From: Paracoccaceae bacterium
GTDB lineage: Bacteria; Pseudomonadota; Alphaproteobacteria; Rhodobacterales; Rhodobacteraceae
Assembly: GCA_007128865.1 (NCBI GenBank)
Contig: SKWP01000264.1
Span: 1-5,756 of the forward strand
Reading direction: 5' to 3'
Length of the DNA stretch: 5,756 nt
Shown here piece after piece: positions 1 through 5,756 of this stretch; position 1 is the stretch's first letter, and every line of letters starts with the position of its first letter. The position numbers and the translations under genes were made by a program. Under the pieces are notes generated by a model. It was not told the DNA's origin. It ran no database searches and saw nothing but the letters and a program-made list of their open reading frames with translations.

Positions 1-188
1 GCGGCGCTGACCGGATCGGCACGGCGCATGTTCTCCAGGGTTTCGTCCGAAAGCACCACACCCCAGCCGAAGGTGTCGTCGGGTCGATTGCGTTCGTGCA
101 CCGTGATGTCATGGGAGGCATCGTGCAGCTTCATGCAGATGGCGAAATAGAGCCCCGCTGGGCCGCCGCCGATGATCGCGATCTTCAT
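1..188 (-). CDS. FAD-dependent aromatic-ring monooxygenase, salicylyl-CoA 5-hydroxylase-like (N-terminal part; runs off left edge)
   Basis: Reading leftward from the ATG at 188-186 gives 62 complete codons without a stop. The product begins [17 protein letters not shown], a Rossmann dinucleotide-binding strand-turn-helix with the GxGxxG motif at residues 7-12. An acidic residue at the end of the second strand (Glu32, in VHERN) would contact the FAD ribose. The following [15 protein letters not shown] segment (about residues 37-51) is what I associate with the salicylyl-CoA 5-hydroxylase / anthraniloyl-CoA monooxygenase family, flavoproteins that hydroxylate CoA-activated aromatic acids using NAD(P)H and O2. 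An AGAAGGA ribosome-binding site lies on the minus strand at 206-200, 11 nt before the ATG, a slightly long spacing. The rest of the protein is outside the window, so the substrate cannot be fixed and a fused C-terminal old-yellow-enzyme-type domain, found in some relatives, cannot be checked. The flavoprotein call is firm; the family assignment is from recognised motifs only. Confidence 0.85.
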   Translation of the reverse strand, partial: MKIAIIGGGPAGLYFAICMKLHDASHDITVHERNRPDDTFGWGVVLSDETLENMRRADPVSA

Positions 189-252
189 TTCCAGAAGCGT
201 CCTTCTGCGCAGGGTCGGTGCAGAGGGTGGGGGAGGACGCGATTCTTTGCAA

Positions 253-284
253 GCTTGAATATTTCGAGCTTGAAGTATTTCGAG
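253..284. repeat. Imperfect tandem repeat, 16/17 bp, in a divergent intergenic region
   Basis: GCTTGAATATTTCGAG at 253-268 is followed, sharing one G, by GCTTGAAGTATTTCGAG at 268-284. The copies differ only by one inserted base and are much richer in A+T than their surroundings. Each unit is also a weak dyad (GCTTGA versus TCGAGC). The repeat lies in the 218-bp gap between the divergent flavoprotein gene (start 188) and cytochrome gene (start 407), so a shared operator or promoter element is possible. AT-rich motifs of this kind also recur between genes in Rhodobacterales, so it may be a dispersed intergenic element. The repeat is seen directly; its function is unknown. Confidence 0.6.
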
Positions 285-308
285 GCCACGCCGTCGCAGG
301 CATGTGTC

Positions 309-336
309 TTGCACCCATGCACGGAGCCTGTAGGAT
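309..336 (+). promoter_or_regulatory. Weak candidate sigma-70-type promoter for the cytochrome gene
   Basis: TTGCAC (309-314) and TAGGAT (331-336) are separated by 16 bp. The second hexamer matches the -10 consensus at four of six positions, while the first keeps only the TTG core. Transcription would begin near 343 and leave a leader of roughly 64 nt before the ATG at 407. This is a visual match only; GC-rich alphaproteobacterial promoters are poorly predicted this way. Confidence 0.2.
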
Positions 337-395
337 TCCCGCGGGTTCAGGACCGAGCCCGGTGTTGCCCGTCGGCGCGCGGGAACAGCAGTTGC

Positions 396-399
396 GGAG
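396..399 (+). promoter_or_regulatory. Ribosome-binding site that sets the cytochrome start
   Basis: GGAG lies 7 nt before the ATG at 407. That ATG begins a good signal peptide, whereas the same open frame read from 218 would prepend 63 residues with no such signal. This decides the start in favour of 407. Confidence 0.7.
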
Positions 400-406
400 T
401 GATGCC

Positions 407-814
407 ATGCGAATTCCGGCCCTTGTCGCCGTGGCCCTGTCTCTGGCAGCGCCGGCACATTCCGGCGATCCGGCGGCGGGCGAACGCCTGTGGCGCCAGT
501 GCCAGGCCTGTCACATGATCGTGGACGGGGGCGGCAATGTCATCCAGCAGGGCGGCCGGGACGGGCCGAATCTCTATGGCATCATCGGTTCCCGGGCGGC
601 ATCGGTGGCGGGGTTTCGCTATTCGGCCGAGCTGTCCGAGGCGCGCGACATGGGGCTTGTCTGGGACCAGGCGCGCTTTGTGGACTATGTCACCAACCCG
701 ACCGGATTCCTGCGCCGGTTCCTCGACAGGCCATCGGCGCGCAGCCCGATGGGCTTTCAGATGCGTGCCGGAGCCGCGGACATGTTTGCCTATCTTCGTT
801 CGGTTGCCCGATAG
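407..814 (+). CDS. Exported monohaem class I c-type cytochrome, cytochrome c2-like
   Basis: The 135-residue product is a periplasmic electron carrier. Residues 1-19 form a Sec signal peptide (basic Arg2, hydrophobic [11 protein letters not shown], then APAHS before Gly20-Asp21). The single haem-attachment site is CQACH at 32-36, with His36 as axial ligand. [14 protein letters not shown] (52-65) matches the conserved GPNLYG stretch of Rhodobacter cytochrome c2, and later segments keep the c2 order: an aromatic residue in the W86 region, YVTNPTGFL (94-102), SPMGFQM (113-119) with Met115 the likely sixth ligand, and a C-terminal AYLRSV helix. Length and the insert after CH also fit c2 better than short c-type cytochromes. 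There is no lysine in the whole protein, although c2 proteins normally use lysines to dock with bc1 and oxidases. It is divergent from the flavoprotein gene and convergent with the envelope genes. The physiological partner is unknown; cytochrome c identity is near certain, the c2-like subclass likely. Confidence 0.92.
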   Translation: MRIPALVAVALSLAAPAHSGDPAAGERLWRQCQACHMIVDGGGNVIQQGGRDGPNLYGIIGSRAASVAGFRYSAELSEARDMGLVWDQARFVDYVTNPTGFLRRFLDRPSARSPMGFQMRAGAADMFAYLRSVAR

Positions 815-817
815 GAT

Positions 818-842
818 CCGGCACCCGACCAGGGGGTGCCGG
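818..842. terminator. Perfect 9-bp inverted repeat just after the cytochrome gene, possible terminator
   Basis: CCGGCACCC (818-826) pairs with GGGTGCCGG (834-842) around a 7-nt loop, beginning 3 nt after the cytochrome stop codon. No T-run follows on either strand, so it is not a canonical intrinsic terminator. It may protect the transcript end or act with Rho. Its position between convergent genes supports a 3'-end role. Confidence 0.45.
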
Positions 843-866
843 CCGGGCCGCACGTCACGGGCCTGA

Positions 867-888
867 CGGGCCGCCGGGCAGCGGCCCG
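867..888. terminator. Perfect 8-bp inverted repeat downstream of the envelope operon, possible terminator
   Basis: CGGGCCGC (867-874) pairs with GCGGCCCG (881-888) around a 6-nt loop. It lies 16 nt beyond the stop codon of the leftward gene that ends at 905, the expected place for a terminator of that operon. No T-run follows. A direct copy of the left arm occurs at 844-851, so alternative pairing with the right arm is possible. Confidence 0.4.
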
Positions 889-904
889 CGCGTCGGCGGG
901 CTGA

Positions 905-2989
905 TCAGCGGCGGCCCTCGCGCAGCCAGGCGGCAAGTGCAAGTGCGGCCACGATGGCCAGCCACGCCCATGGCGGCAACAGCGCGGCGATGCGCAGGTC
1001 GGTGGTGGCGAAGGCATCGCGGGGGGTGATGGCGATCCAGCCGCGCCCGGCGGCGGCGCGGCCGGGGCGCACCGTGCGGATGTCCGGCAGCCCCGCTTCG
1101 ATGAACTGCGCGGCGCCGCGGTGTTCCGCCGCAAGCGGGGCCAGCCGGTCGAGCGTGGCGACGGTTTCCTCGAATTCGCGCGGCGCACTCGGGCCCAGCG
1201 CAACCACGGCATCGAGCTCTCCATCGCTGAGCCGGTAAAGCCCGATATCCGGCGCCTCCCATTCGGCGACAAAGCGGCCGGGGCCGGATTCGACCAGCTC
1301 CACCGAAACCTCGTCGCCTTCGGGGCCGGTGATGCGGACGGTTTCGGGTTCATCGCCCAGGGTCCGGCGGATGATGCTGACACGGTTGCCGCGCGCGGAT
1401 GCCGTAAGCGCCTCTTCCTCCAGCTCGGGCTCCTGCATCATCCAGTGCGCGAGCCGGCGCAGCAGTTCCAGCTGCGGGCCGCCGCCTTCGTAACCGCGGC
1501 TCCAGAGCCAGGCGTGATCCGAGGCCAGCAGCGCCACGCGGCCGCGCCCGACCCTGTCGAGCACCAGCAAGGGCCGGTTGTCGGGGCCGTGCATGACGGT
1601 CTGCCCGCCCGAGGTGCTCAGCTCGACCAGCCGGAACCAGCGGCCCCACGAGGGCCCCTCTTCCGGATCGGAGCCGGCAACCCCGTCGTGGAAGGCCGAA
1701 AGCCCTTCGGTCACCGGATGGCGGTTGCCGAGATCCGAAACCATCGGCAGGAAGCCGGCCTCGATGACTCGGGCGGTGGGCGCACCCGGCAGGATCATGC
1801 TCAGCGGTGTGCGCCAGATCGATTCGACACCGGCGAACTCCGGCCCCGCCGCCACCAGCAGCGCCCCGCCGTTTTCGACATAGCGCCGGATATTGTCGAA
1901 ATAGGACATCGGCAGGATGCCCCTGCGGCGATAGCGGTCGAAGATGACGAGGTCGAATTCATCCAGCTTCTCGACAAACAGCTCGCGCGTCGGAAAGGCG
2001 ATGAGCGACAGCTCGGACACCGGCACGCCGTCCTGTTTTTCCGGCGGGCGCAGGATGGTGAAATGCACCAGATCCACCGCGCTGTCGGATTTCAGAAGAT
2101 TGCGCCAGGTGCGCTGCCCGGCGTGGGGTTCACCCGAAACCAGCAGCACGGAAAGCCGGTCGCGGACCCCGTTGATCTGCACCACCGCACTGTTGTTGCG
2201 GTCGGTCAGTTCGCCTTCGGTCACCGCAACATGGAATTGCAGCACGTTCATGCCGCCCCGTTCGAGCGTGACCGGAAGCTCCAGATCCTCGCCGACCGGC
2301 ACCGCGACCTCCTGCACCGGGCCGCCGTTGACGCTCAGCGACAGCCGGGCGCGTCCGGCAACCTCGGGCGGGACCGCGCCCTGATCCTCGACGCGCAGGG
2401 TCAGGGCAACCGGCTCGCCAAGAATGGCAAAGGCCGGTGCATTGCGCACGATCAGACGGCGATCCCAGTCGTCGCTGCGCCCGGTGACCAGCGCGTGCAG
2501 CGGCGCCGGCATCGCCGGGGCCATGTCCATGTCATGGACCTGCCCGTCGGTGATAAGGATGGCGCCGGCGATGCGGTCGCGCGGCGTTTCGGACAGCACC
2601 GAGGCCAGCGCTGCCATGGCCAGCGTTCCGGCGTTGTCGGGTCCGTCGCCAAGCCGCACCAGCCGCATTTCGGTGTTGGCGATCGCGGCAATGCGCGCCT
2701 CGACATGGGCCAGCGCGGCGGCGGTCTGTTCCCTGCGGTCGCTGACACGGTTCGACGCGGTCTCGTCGACAATCACGATCACGATATCCGACAGCGGCGT
2801 GCGGTCTTCGGTCTGCAGCGACGGGTTGGCCAGGGCAGCCAGCACCGCAAGCGCGGTCAGACCGCGCAACCACCAGCCGCTCAGCCCCTTCCACAGCGCC
2901 AGCACGACCGCGGCAAGCGCCAGCCCGGCCACGCCATACAGCACCGGCCAGGGCAGAAGCGGATCGAGGATGAGGTCGGCTCCGGTCAT
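905..2989 (-). CDS. Envelope protein with membrane hairpin, VWA-like domain and GATase-like domain (DUF4159-partner family)
   Basis: The 694-residue product starts at the ATG at 2989-2987. Two membrane helices (about 14-33 and 39-55) join through a short basic loop (Lys34, Arg42). After NPSL comes a VWA-like domain at about 68-170: DIVIVIVDETAS contains a MIDAS-type Asp75-x-Thr77-x-Ser79, and AILITDGQ contributes Thr147-Asp148. A beta-rich stretch (about 178-275) follows, then a GATase-like alpha/beta domain at about 279-518 (VLLVSGEPHAGQRTW, DLVIFDRYRR, ENGGALLVAAGPEFAG, VALLASDHAWLW). No catalytic cysteine is present there; the whole protein has no cysteine. A final helix (about 671-689) ends in basic REGRR. 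Positive-inside charge places residues 57-670 in the periplasm. The start is one base after the upstream stop, implying translational coupling; the ribosome-binding site (GGGG, 7 nt upstream) is weak. A 12-residue longer start at 3025 would overlap the upstream gene and add two cysteines, so it was not chosen. Homologues accompany MoxR/DUF58/DUF4159 genes; biochemical function unknown. Confidence 0.9.
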   Translation of the reverse strand: MTGADLILDPLLPWPVLYGVAGLALAAVVLALWKGLSGWWLRGLTALAVLAALANPSLQTEDRTPLSDIVIVIVDETASNRVSDRREQTAAALAHVEARIAAIANTEMRLVRLGDGPDNAGTLAMAALASVLSETPRDRIAGAILITDGQVHDMDMAPAMPAPLHALVTGRSDDWDRRLIVRNAPAFAILGEPVALTLRVEDQGAVPPEVAGRARLSLSVNGGPVQEVAVPVGEDLELPVTLERGGMNVLQFHVAVTEGELTDRNNSAVVQINGVRDRLSVLLVSGEPHAGQRTWRNLLKSDSAVDLVHFTILRPPEKQDGVPVSELSLIAFPTRELFVEKLDEFDLVIFDRYRRRGILPMSYFDNIRRYVENGGALLVAAGPEFAGVESIWRTPLSMILPGAPTARVIEAGFLPMVSDLGNRHPVTEGLSAFHDGVAGSDPEEGPSWGRWFRLVELSTSGGQTVMHGPDNRPLLVLDRVGRGRVALLASDHAWLWSRGYEGGGPQLELLRRLAHWMMQEPELEEEALTASARGNRVSIIRRTLGDEPETVRITGPEGDEVSVELVESGPGRFVAEWEAPDIGLYRLSDGELDAVVALGPSAPREFEETVATLDRLAPLAAEHRGAAQFIEAGLPDIRTVRPGRAAAGRGWIAITPRDAFATTDLRIAALLPPWAWLAIVAALALAAWLREGRR

Positions 2990-2990
2990 G

Positions 2991-5756
2991 TCATTGCCCC
3001 AGTCGTTCCAGCAGGGCCGGCACATGGACCTGATCGGATTTGTAGTTTCCGGTCAGCACATGCATGATCAGGTTGACCCCGAAGCGATGCGCGATCTCGC
3101 GCTGGCGTTCGCCGGCGCTGCCGCGGCCGATCTGCATCATCGGCTGGCCGTTGTCATTGATTGCCCATGCCGCGGCCCAGTCGTTGCCGCCGATCACGAC
3201 CGGGGTCACGCCGTCGTTGAGATTGCGAAACGGCATGCCCTCGGCCAGTTCGGCGTCCGCAGGCGCGGCTTCCACCCAGACCTCGCCGGGATGCCGGCCG
3301 GGAAAGGACTGCAGCAGGTAGAACGTCCGGGTCAGCACATGATCGCCCGGCACCGGTTCCAGCGGCGGAATGTCGAGGGCGCGGGCGATCTGCTGCAAGC
3401 GCCGGCCATTGGGCGAGGCGATGCCGAAACCGGCCATGTCGGCGTCGCGGGTATCGAAAAGGATCATGCCGCCAGAGCGCAGATAGCGGTTGAGCCGGCC
3501 ATAGGCGGCCTCTGACGGGGTCGGCATGCCTTCGGTGATCGGCCAGTAGAGGAACGAGAAGAACGAAAGCTCGTCGTGTTCGAGGTTGATGCCAAGCGGC
3601 TCGGCCGGTTCGACCGAGGTGCGCTGGGTCAGGGTGCGCGAAAGGCCGCGCAACCCCGCCGCGGCAACCTGATCCACCCGCGGATCCCCGGTCAGAACAT
3701 GCGCAAGCACCACATCGCCGGTGGCCCGCAGCGCCAGACGGTCCTCGGCAGCGCCCTGCGCCGCGGCGGGAGCGGGCTGCTGAACCACCGCAATGGCCAG
3801 CATGGCCGCGGCTGCCGCCGTTGCCCCGCGCCGCAGGCCCGCGCCCACCAACCGGCCGGAAAGCCAGAGCGCCGCAAGAATATCGATAAACAGCAGCCCC
3901 AGCCCCGCACCCAGCAGCGCCCCCTTCAGCGGCATCTCGCGCACCACGCCCAGCCCCTCGACCGTGATGCGCGCGGGCCAGACAGCGGGCTCAAGCGTGG
4001 TGTCGGCCGTGGTCACATTGACCGCCAGCCGGCGCTCGGCCGCGGCATAGAGACCGGGGCGCAAGTCTGCCGAAACCCGCCCTTCGGCAAGGATGGCACC
4101 GGCGATGCCGGCGCTGCGCCCGGCCTCCTGCACGGTGCCGAAGGCATCCAGCAGGCGTTCGGGTGTCCATGTGGTTCCGGCCAGTTCGGCGGCGGTCGGA
4201 CGGGCGGGACGGGTCGAGACCGCGAGGCGTTCAAGCATCTGCACGAACAGCCCCGACAGCGGCAGCGACGACCATTCGGCATTGGCCGTGACGTGAAACA
4301 GCACCACCTGCCCCTGCCCGACATGACGCCGGGTGACCAGCGGCGTGCCATCGGCCAGCATGGCAATGCTGCGCTCCGACAGTTCGGGGTCGGGCTGTGC
4401 CAGCACCTGGGCGCTGACGGTCACGTCTTCGGGCACCGTGAGGCCGGCAAAGGGGCTGTCGTCGTCAAAGGGGCGCAGGCTGCGGGGTTCGCCCCAGCTC
4501 ATCGCGCCGCCGACCGTCCTGCCGCCGGCCCGCAACCGCACCGGCATCAGCGGATCGAGCGCACCGCGCCCCACATCGCTGCCGGCAAGCCGCGGTCCGG
4601 CAAAGCGCAGCAGCAGGCCGCCCTTTTCCATCCACTCCACCAGCATGTCGGCCTCGATTTCCGTCACCCGGGCAATATCGGCCAGCACGATGACATCGGG
4701 ATTGGCCATCAGCACGTCGTCGATGCTTCCGTCGATCAGGTCGGCCACCGGTTCGAGCGCGTTGCGCAGGTAGTAAAGCGGCTGCAGAAGCTGAAGCCCT
4801 TCGCGGTCGTCCCGTGGCGACAGCAGCGCGATCTTGCGCCGTTGCAGCGCGTCGTCGGCCAGCACCACCGCCCCGGCCGACCGTTGGCCCGCAATCTGAA
4901 ACCGGGTGATCCGGTTGCGCAGTTCCGGCTGCAGGGACAGTTCGGCCTGCGCCCGCCCATCCCCCGGCGCCAGACTGACGGTGGCCCGGGCCAGTTCACG
5001 TTCCACGCCCGAAGGGTCCGGACCATGCGCGGTGATGATGGCCTCGGCCTCGCCCGTGGACGGGCTGCGCAGGGCCGTCAGCAATATGCTGCCCTCGTGA
5101 AACTCGGGCGGCAGCATTGCAAGCACCGGTCGCGCGCTTTCGAAAACCGTGACCGGCCCGCGGCCTTCCAGCGCGGAAAGCAGCATTTCGCGCCCGTCGC
5201 GCGCCAGCCCGTCGGAAAGCCACAGCGTTTCGATGCCGTCCTGCGGCAGCGCGTCTGCCCAGGCCCCAAAGGCGGTTTGATCCGGGGTCCAGGGGTTCGG
5301 CGAAAGGCCGGGCAGACGTTCCGACCAGAATTCGGCCGAACGGAAGGTCAGTTCGGCCGGGGGCATGTCGGTAAGCAGGCCCAGCGCCACCTGCCGGCCG
5401 GCCCGCCCTGCATCCTCGAGCGCCGCGGCGATGCGATCCTGACGCCCGGCCCAGTCGCGCGCATCGGCCCAGCCGCCATCGGCCAGAATCAGCAATGGCC
5501 GGTCGTCCGCGACCCGCGGCTGCGGGTTCAGCACCGGGCCGGAAAAGGCAAGGATCACCGCCGCAACCGCCGCCATCCGCAACAGCAGCAGCCACCAGGG
5601 CGTGCGGTCGGTTTCGGGGCGTTCGTCGCGCAAGCCCAGCAGCAGCGCCACGCCCGGAAACCGCCGGATGACCGGGGCCGGCGGCACCGCCCGCAACAGC
5701 CACCACAACACCGGCAGCGCCGCCAGCGCCACAAGCAGCGACGGCGCCGCAAAGCC
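2991..5756 (-). CDS. DUF4159 membrane protein with BatA-type N-terminal region (start beyond right edge)
   Basis: The frame stays open to the window end, giving 921 visible residues (numbered from the edge); a GTG at 5732 is internal, because GFAAPSLL precedes it in frame and fits the family's N-terminus. Order: membrane helices at about 5-22 and 54-76 with a basic loop between (BatA-like), a degenerate VWA-like region at about 86-205 (LLILADGGWADA where a DxSxS metal site would be), a GATase-like region at about 307-515 (DVIVLADI, MEKGGLLLRFAGPRLAG, VGQGQVVLFHV, NAEWSSLPLSGLFVQML), a helix at 610-633, a second signal-peptide-like segment at 640-667, and the DUF4159 domain at about 672-915 (INLEHDELSFFSFLYWPI, YLRSGGMILFDTRD, LTGNYKSDQVH). 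Positive-inside charge puts both large soluble parts in the periplasm. No cysteine occurs. Related genomes place it after moxR-like and DUF58 genes, here presumably beyond 5756, and a Rhizobium homologue is linked to envelope integrity (recalled). Family assignment is confident; molecular role unknown. Confidence 0.93.
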   Translation of the reverse strand, partial: GFAAPSLLVALAALPVLWWLLRAVPPAPVIRRFPGVALLLGLRDERPETDRTPWWLLLLRMAAVAAVILAFSGPVLNPQPRVADDRPLLILADGGWADARDWAGRQDRIAAALEDAGRAGRQVALGLLTDMPPAELTFRSAEFWSERLPGLSPNPWTPDQTAFGAWADALPQDGIETLWLSDGLARDGREMLLSALEGRGPVTVFESARPVLAMLPPEFHEGSILLTALRSPSTGEAEAIITAHGPDPSGVERELARATVSLAPGDGRAQAELSLQPELRNRITRFQIAGQRSAGAVVLADDALQRRKIALLSPRDDREGLQLLQPLYYLRNALEPVADLIDGSIDDVLMANPDVIVLADIARVTEIEADMLVEWMEKGGLLLRFAGPRLAGSDVGRGALDPLMPVRLRAGGRTVGGAMSWGEPRSLRPFDDDSPFAGLTVPEDVTVSAQVLAQPDPELSERSIAMLADGTPLVTRRHVGQGQVVLFHVTANAEWSSLPLSGLFVQMLERLAVSTRPARPTAAELAGTTWTPERLLDAFGTVQEAGRSAGIAGAILAEGRVSADLRPGLYAAAERRLAVNVTTADTTLEPAVWPARITVEGLGVVREMPLKGALLGAGLGLLFIDILAALWLSGRLVGAGLRRGATAAAAAMLAIAVVQQPAPAAAQGAAEDRLALRATGDVVLAHVLTGDPRVDQVAAAGLRGLSRTLTQRTSVEPAEPLGINLEHDELSFFSFLYWPITEGMPTPSEAAYGRLNRYLRSGGMILFDTRDADMAGFGIASPNGRRLQQIARALDIPPLEPVPGDHVLTRTFYLLQSFPGRHPGEVWVEAAPADAELAEGMPFRNLNDGVTPVVIGGNDWAAAWAINDNGQPMMQIGRGSAGERQREIAHRFGVNLIMHVLTGNYKSDQVHVPALLERLGQ

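Noticed and set aside
255..268. Possible FNR/FnrL-type operator (TTGAA-N4-TCGAG)
   Set aside because: The second half-site does not match the expected TCAA pattern; the similarity is limited to the first half.
218..406. A 63-residue N-terminal extension of the cytochrome
   Set aside because: It would bury the signal peptide inside the protein. The ATG at 407 has a GGAG site 7 nt upstream and a proper signal sequence.
2990..3025. Longer start for the 694-residue protein at 3025
   Set aside because: It overlaps the end of the DUF4159 gene, adds a non-hydrophobic stretch with the only two cysteines, and is less like a membrane-hairpin N-terminus than MTGADLILDP.
1121..3067. A 648-codon open frame on the plus strand opposite the 694-residue envelope protein
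   Set aside because: Its translation is rich in R, H, Q, G and P without recognisable domains, as expected opposite GC-rich codon-biased genes. The minus-strand frame has clear membrane segments and domain motifs.
2424..3515. A 363-codon plus-strand open frame across the junction of the two envelope genes
   Set aside because: It is antisense to two recognised proteins, changes composition along its length and shows no domain; a shadow of codon bias.
5730..5732. GTG at 5732 as the real start of the DUF4159 protein
   Set aside because: The reading frame continues upstream to the window edge with GFAAPSLL, which completes the first membrane helix as expected for BatA-type N-termini. The true start lies outside.
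905..5756. A MoxR/VWA-type anti-phage or conflict system
   Set aside because: The domain order fits the chromosomal BatA/DUF4159 envelope family, and there is no effector domain, mobile-element gene or composition shift. No ATPase gene is visible in the window.

Overview
The window looks like ordinary chromosomal sequence from a high-GC alphaproteobacterium, most likely a member of the Rhodobacterales. This is inferred from the GC-rich, lysine-poor coding, from a monohaem cytochrome that follows the Rhodobacter cytochrome c2 pattern, and from the order of the large membrane-protein genes. I saw no tRNA, rRNA, CRISPR array, insertion sequence or phage gene.

Layout, left to right. Positions 1-188 (minus strand) hold the first 62 codons of an FAD-dependent aromatic-ring monooxygenase, most like the salicylyl-CoA 5-hydroxylase / anthraniloyl-CoA monooxygenase family. 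The gene runs off the left edge. Positions 189-406 are a divergent intergenic region with a 16/17-bp tandem repeat. Positions 407-814 (plus) encode a small exported class I c-type cytochrome. Positions 815-904 separate two convergent genes and contain two clear inverted repeats plus a weaker one. Positions 905-2989 and 2991-5756 (both minus) encode two large cell-envelope proteins in one transcription unit read right to left. The second of these lacks its first few residues because the window ends there.

The two envelope genes fill about 84% of the window. The upstream one has a BatA-type N-terminal membrane hairpin, a degenerate VWA-like region, a glutamine-amidotransferase-like (GATase-like) region, two further membrane segments and a C-terminal DUF4159 domain. 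The downstream one, starting one base after the stop of the first, has a membrane hairpin, a VWA-like domain with recognisable metal-site residues, a GATase-like domain and a C-terminal anchor. In both, charge distribution puts the large soluble parts in the periplasm. In related alphaproteobacteria such a pair usually lies downstream of genes for a MoxR-type AAA+ ATPase and a DUF58 protein, which would be beyond the right edge here. From memory, disruption of a homologous four-gene operon in Rhizobium leguminosarum caused envelope and cell-shape defects. The molecular function is unknown.

The most promising leads are in this pair. A GG-x-(L/I)-L motif after a predicted helix occurs three times across the two proteins. 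A signal-peptide-like segment sits inside the larger one. The VWA metal site is kept in one partner and lost in the other, and there is no cysteine in about 1,615 residues. The family itself is already catalogued, so I do not claim a wholly new system.
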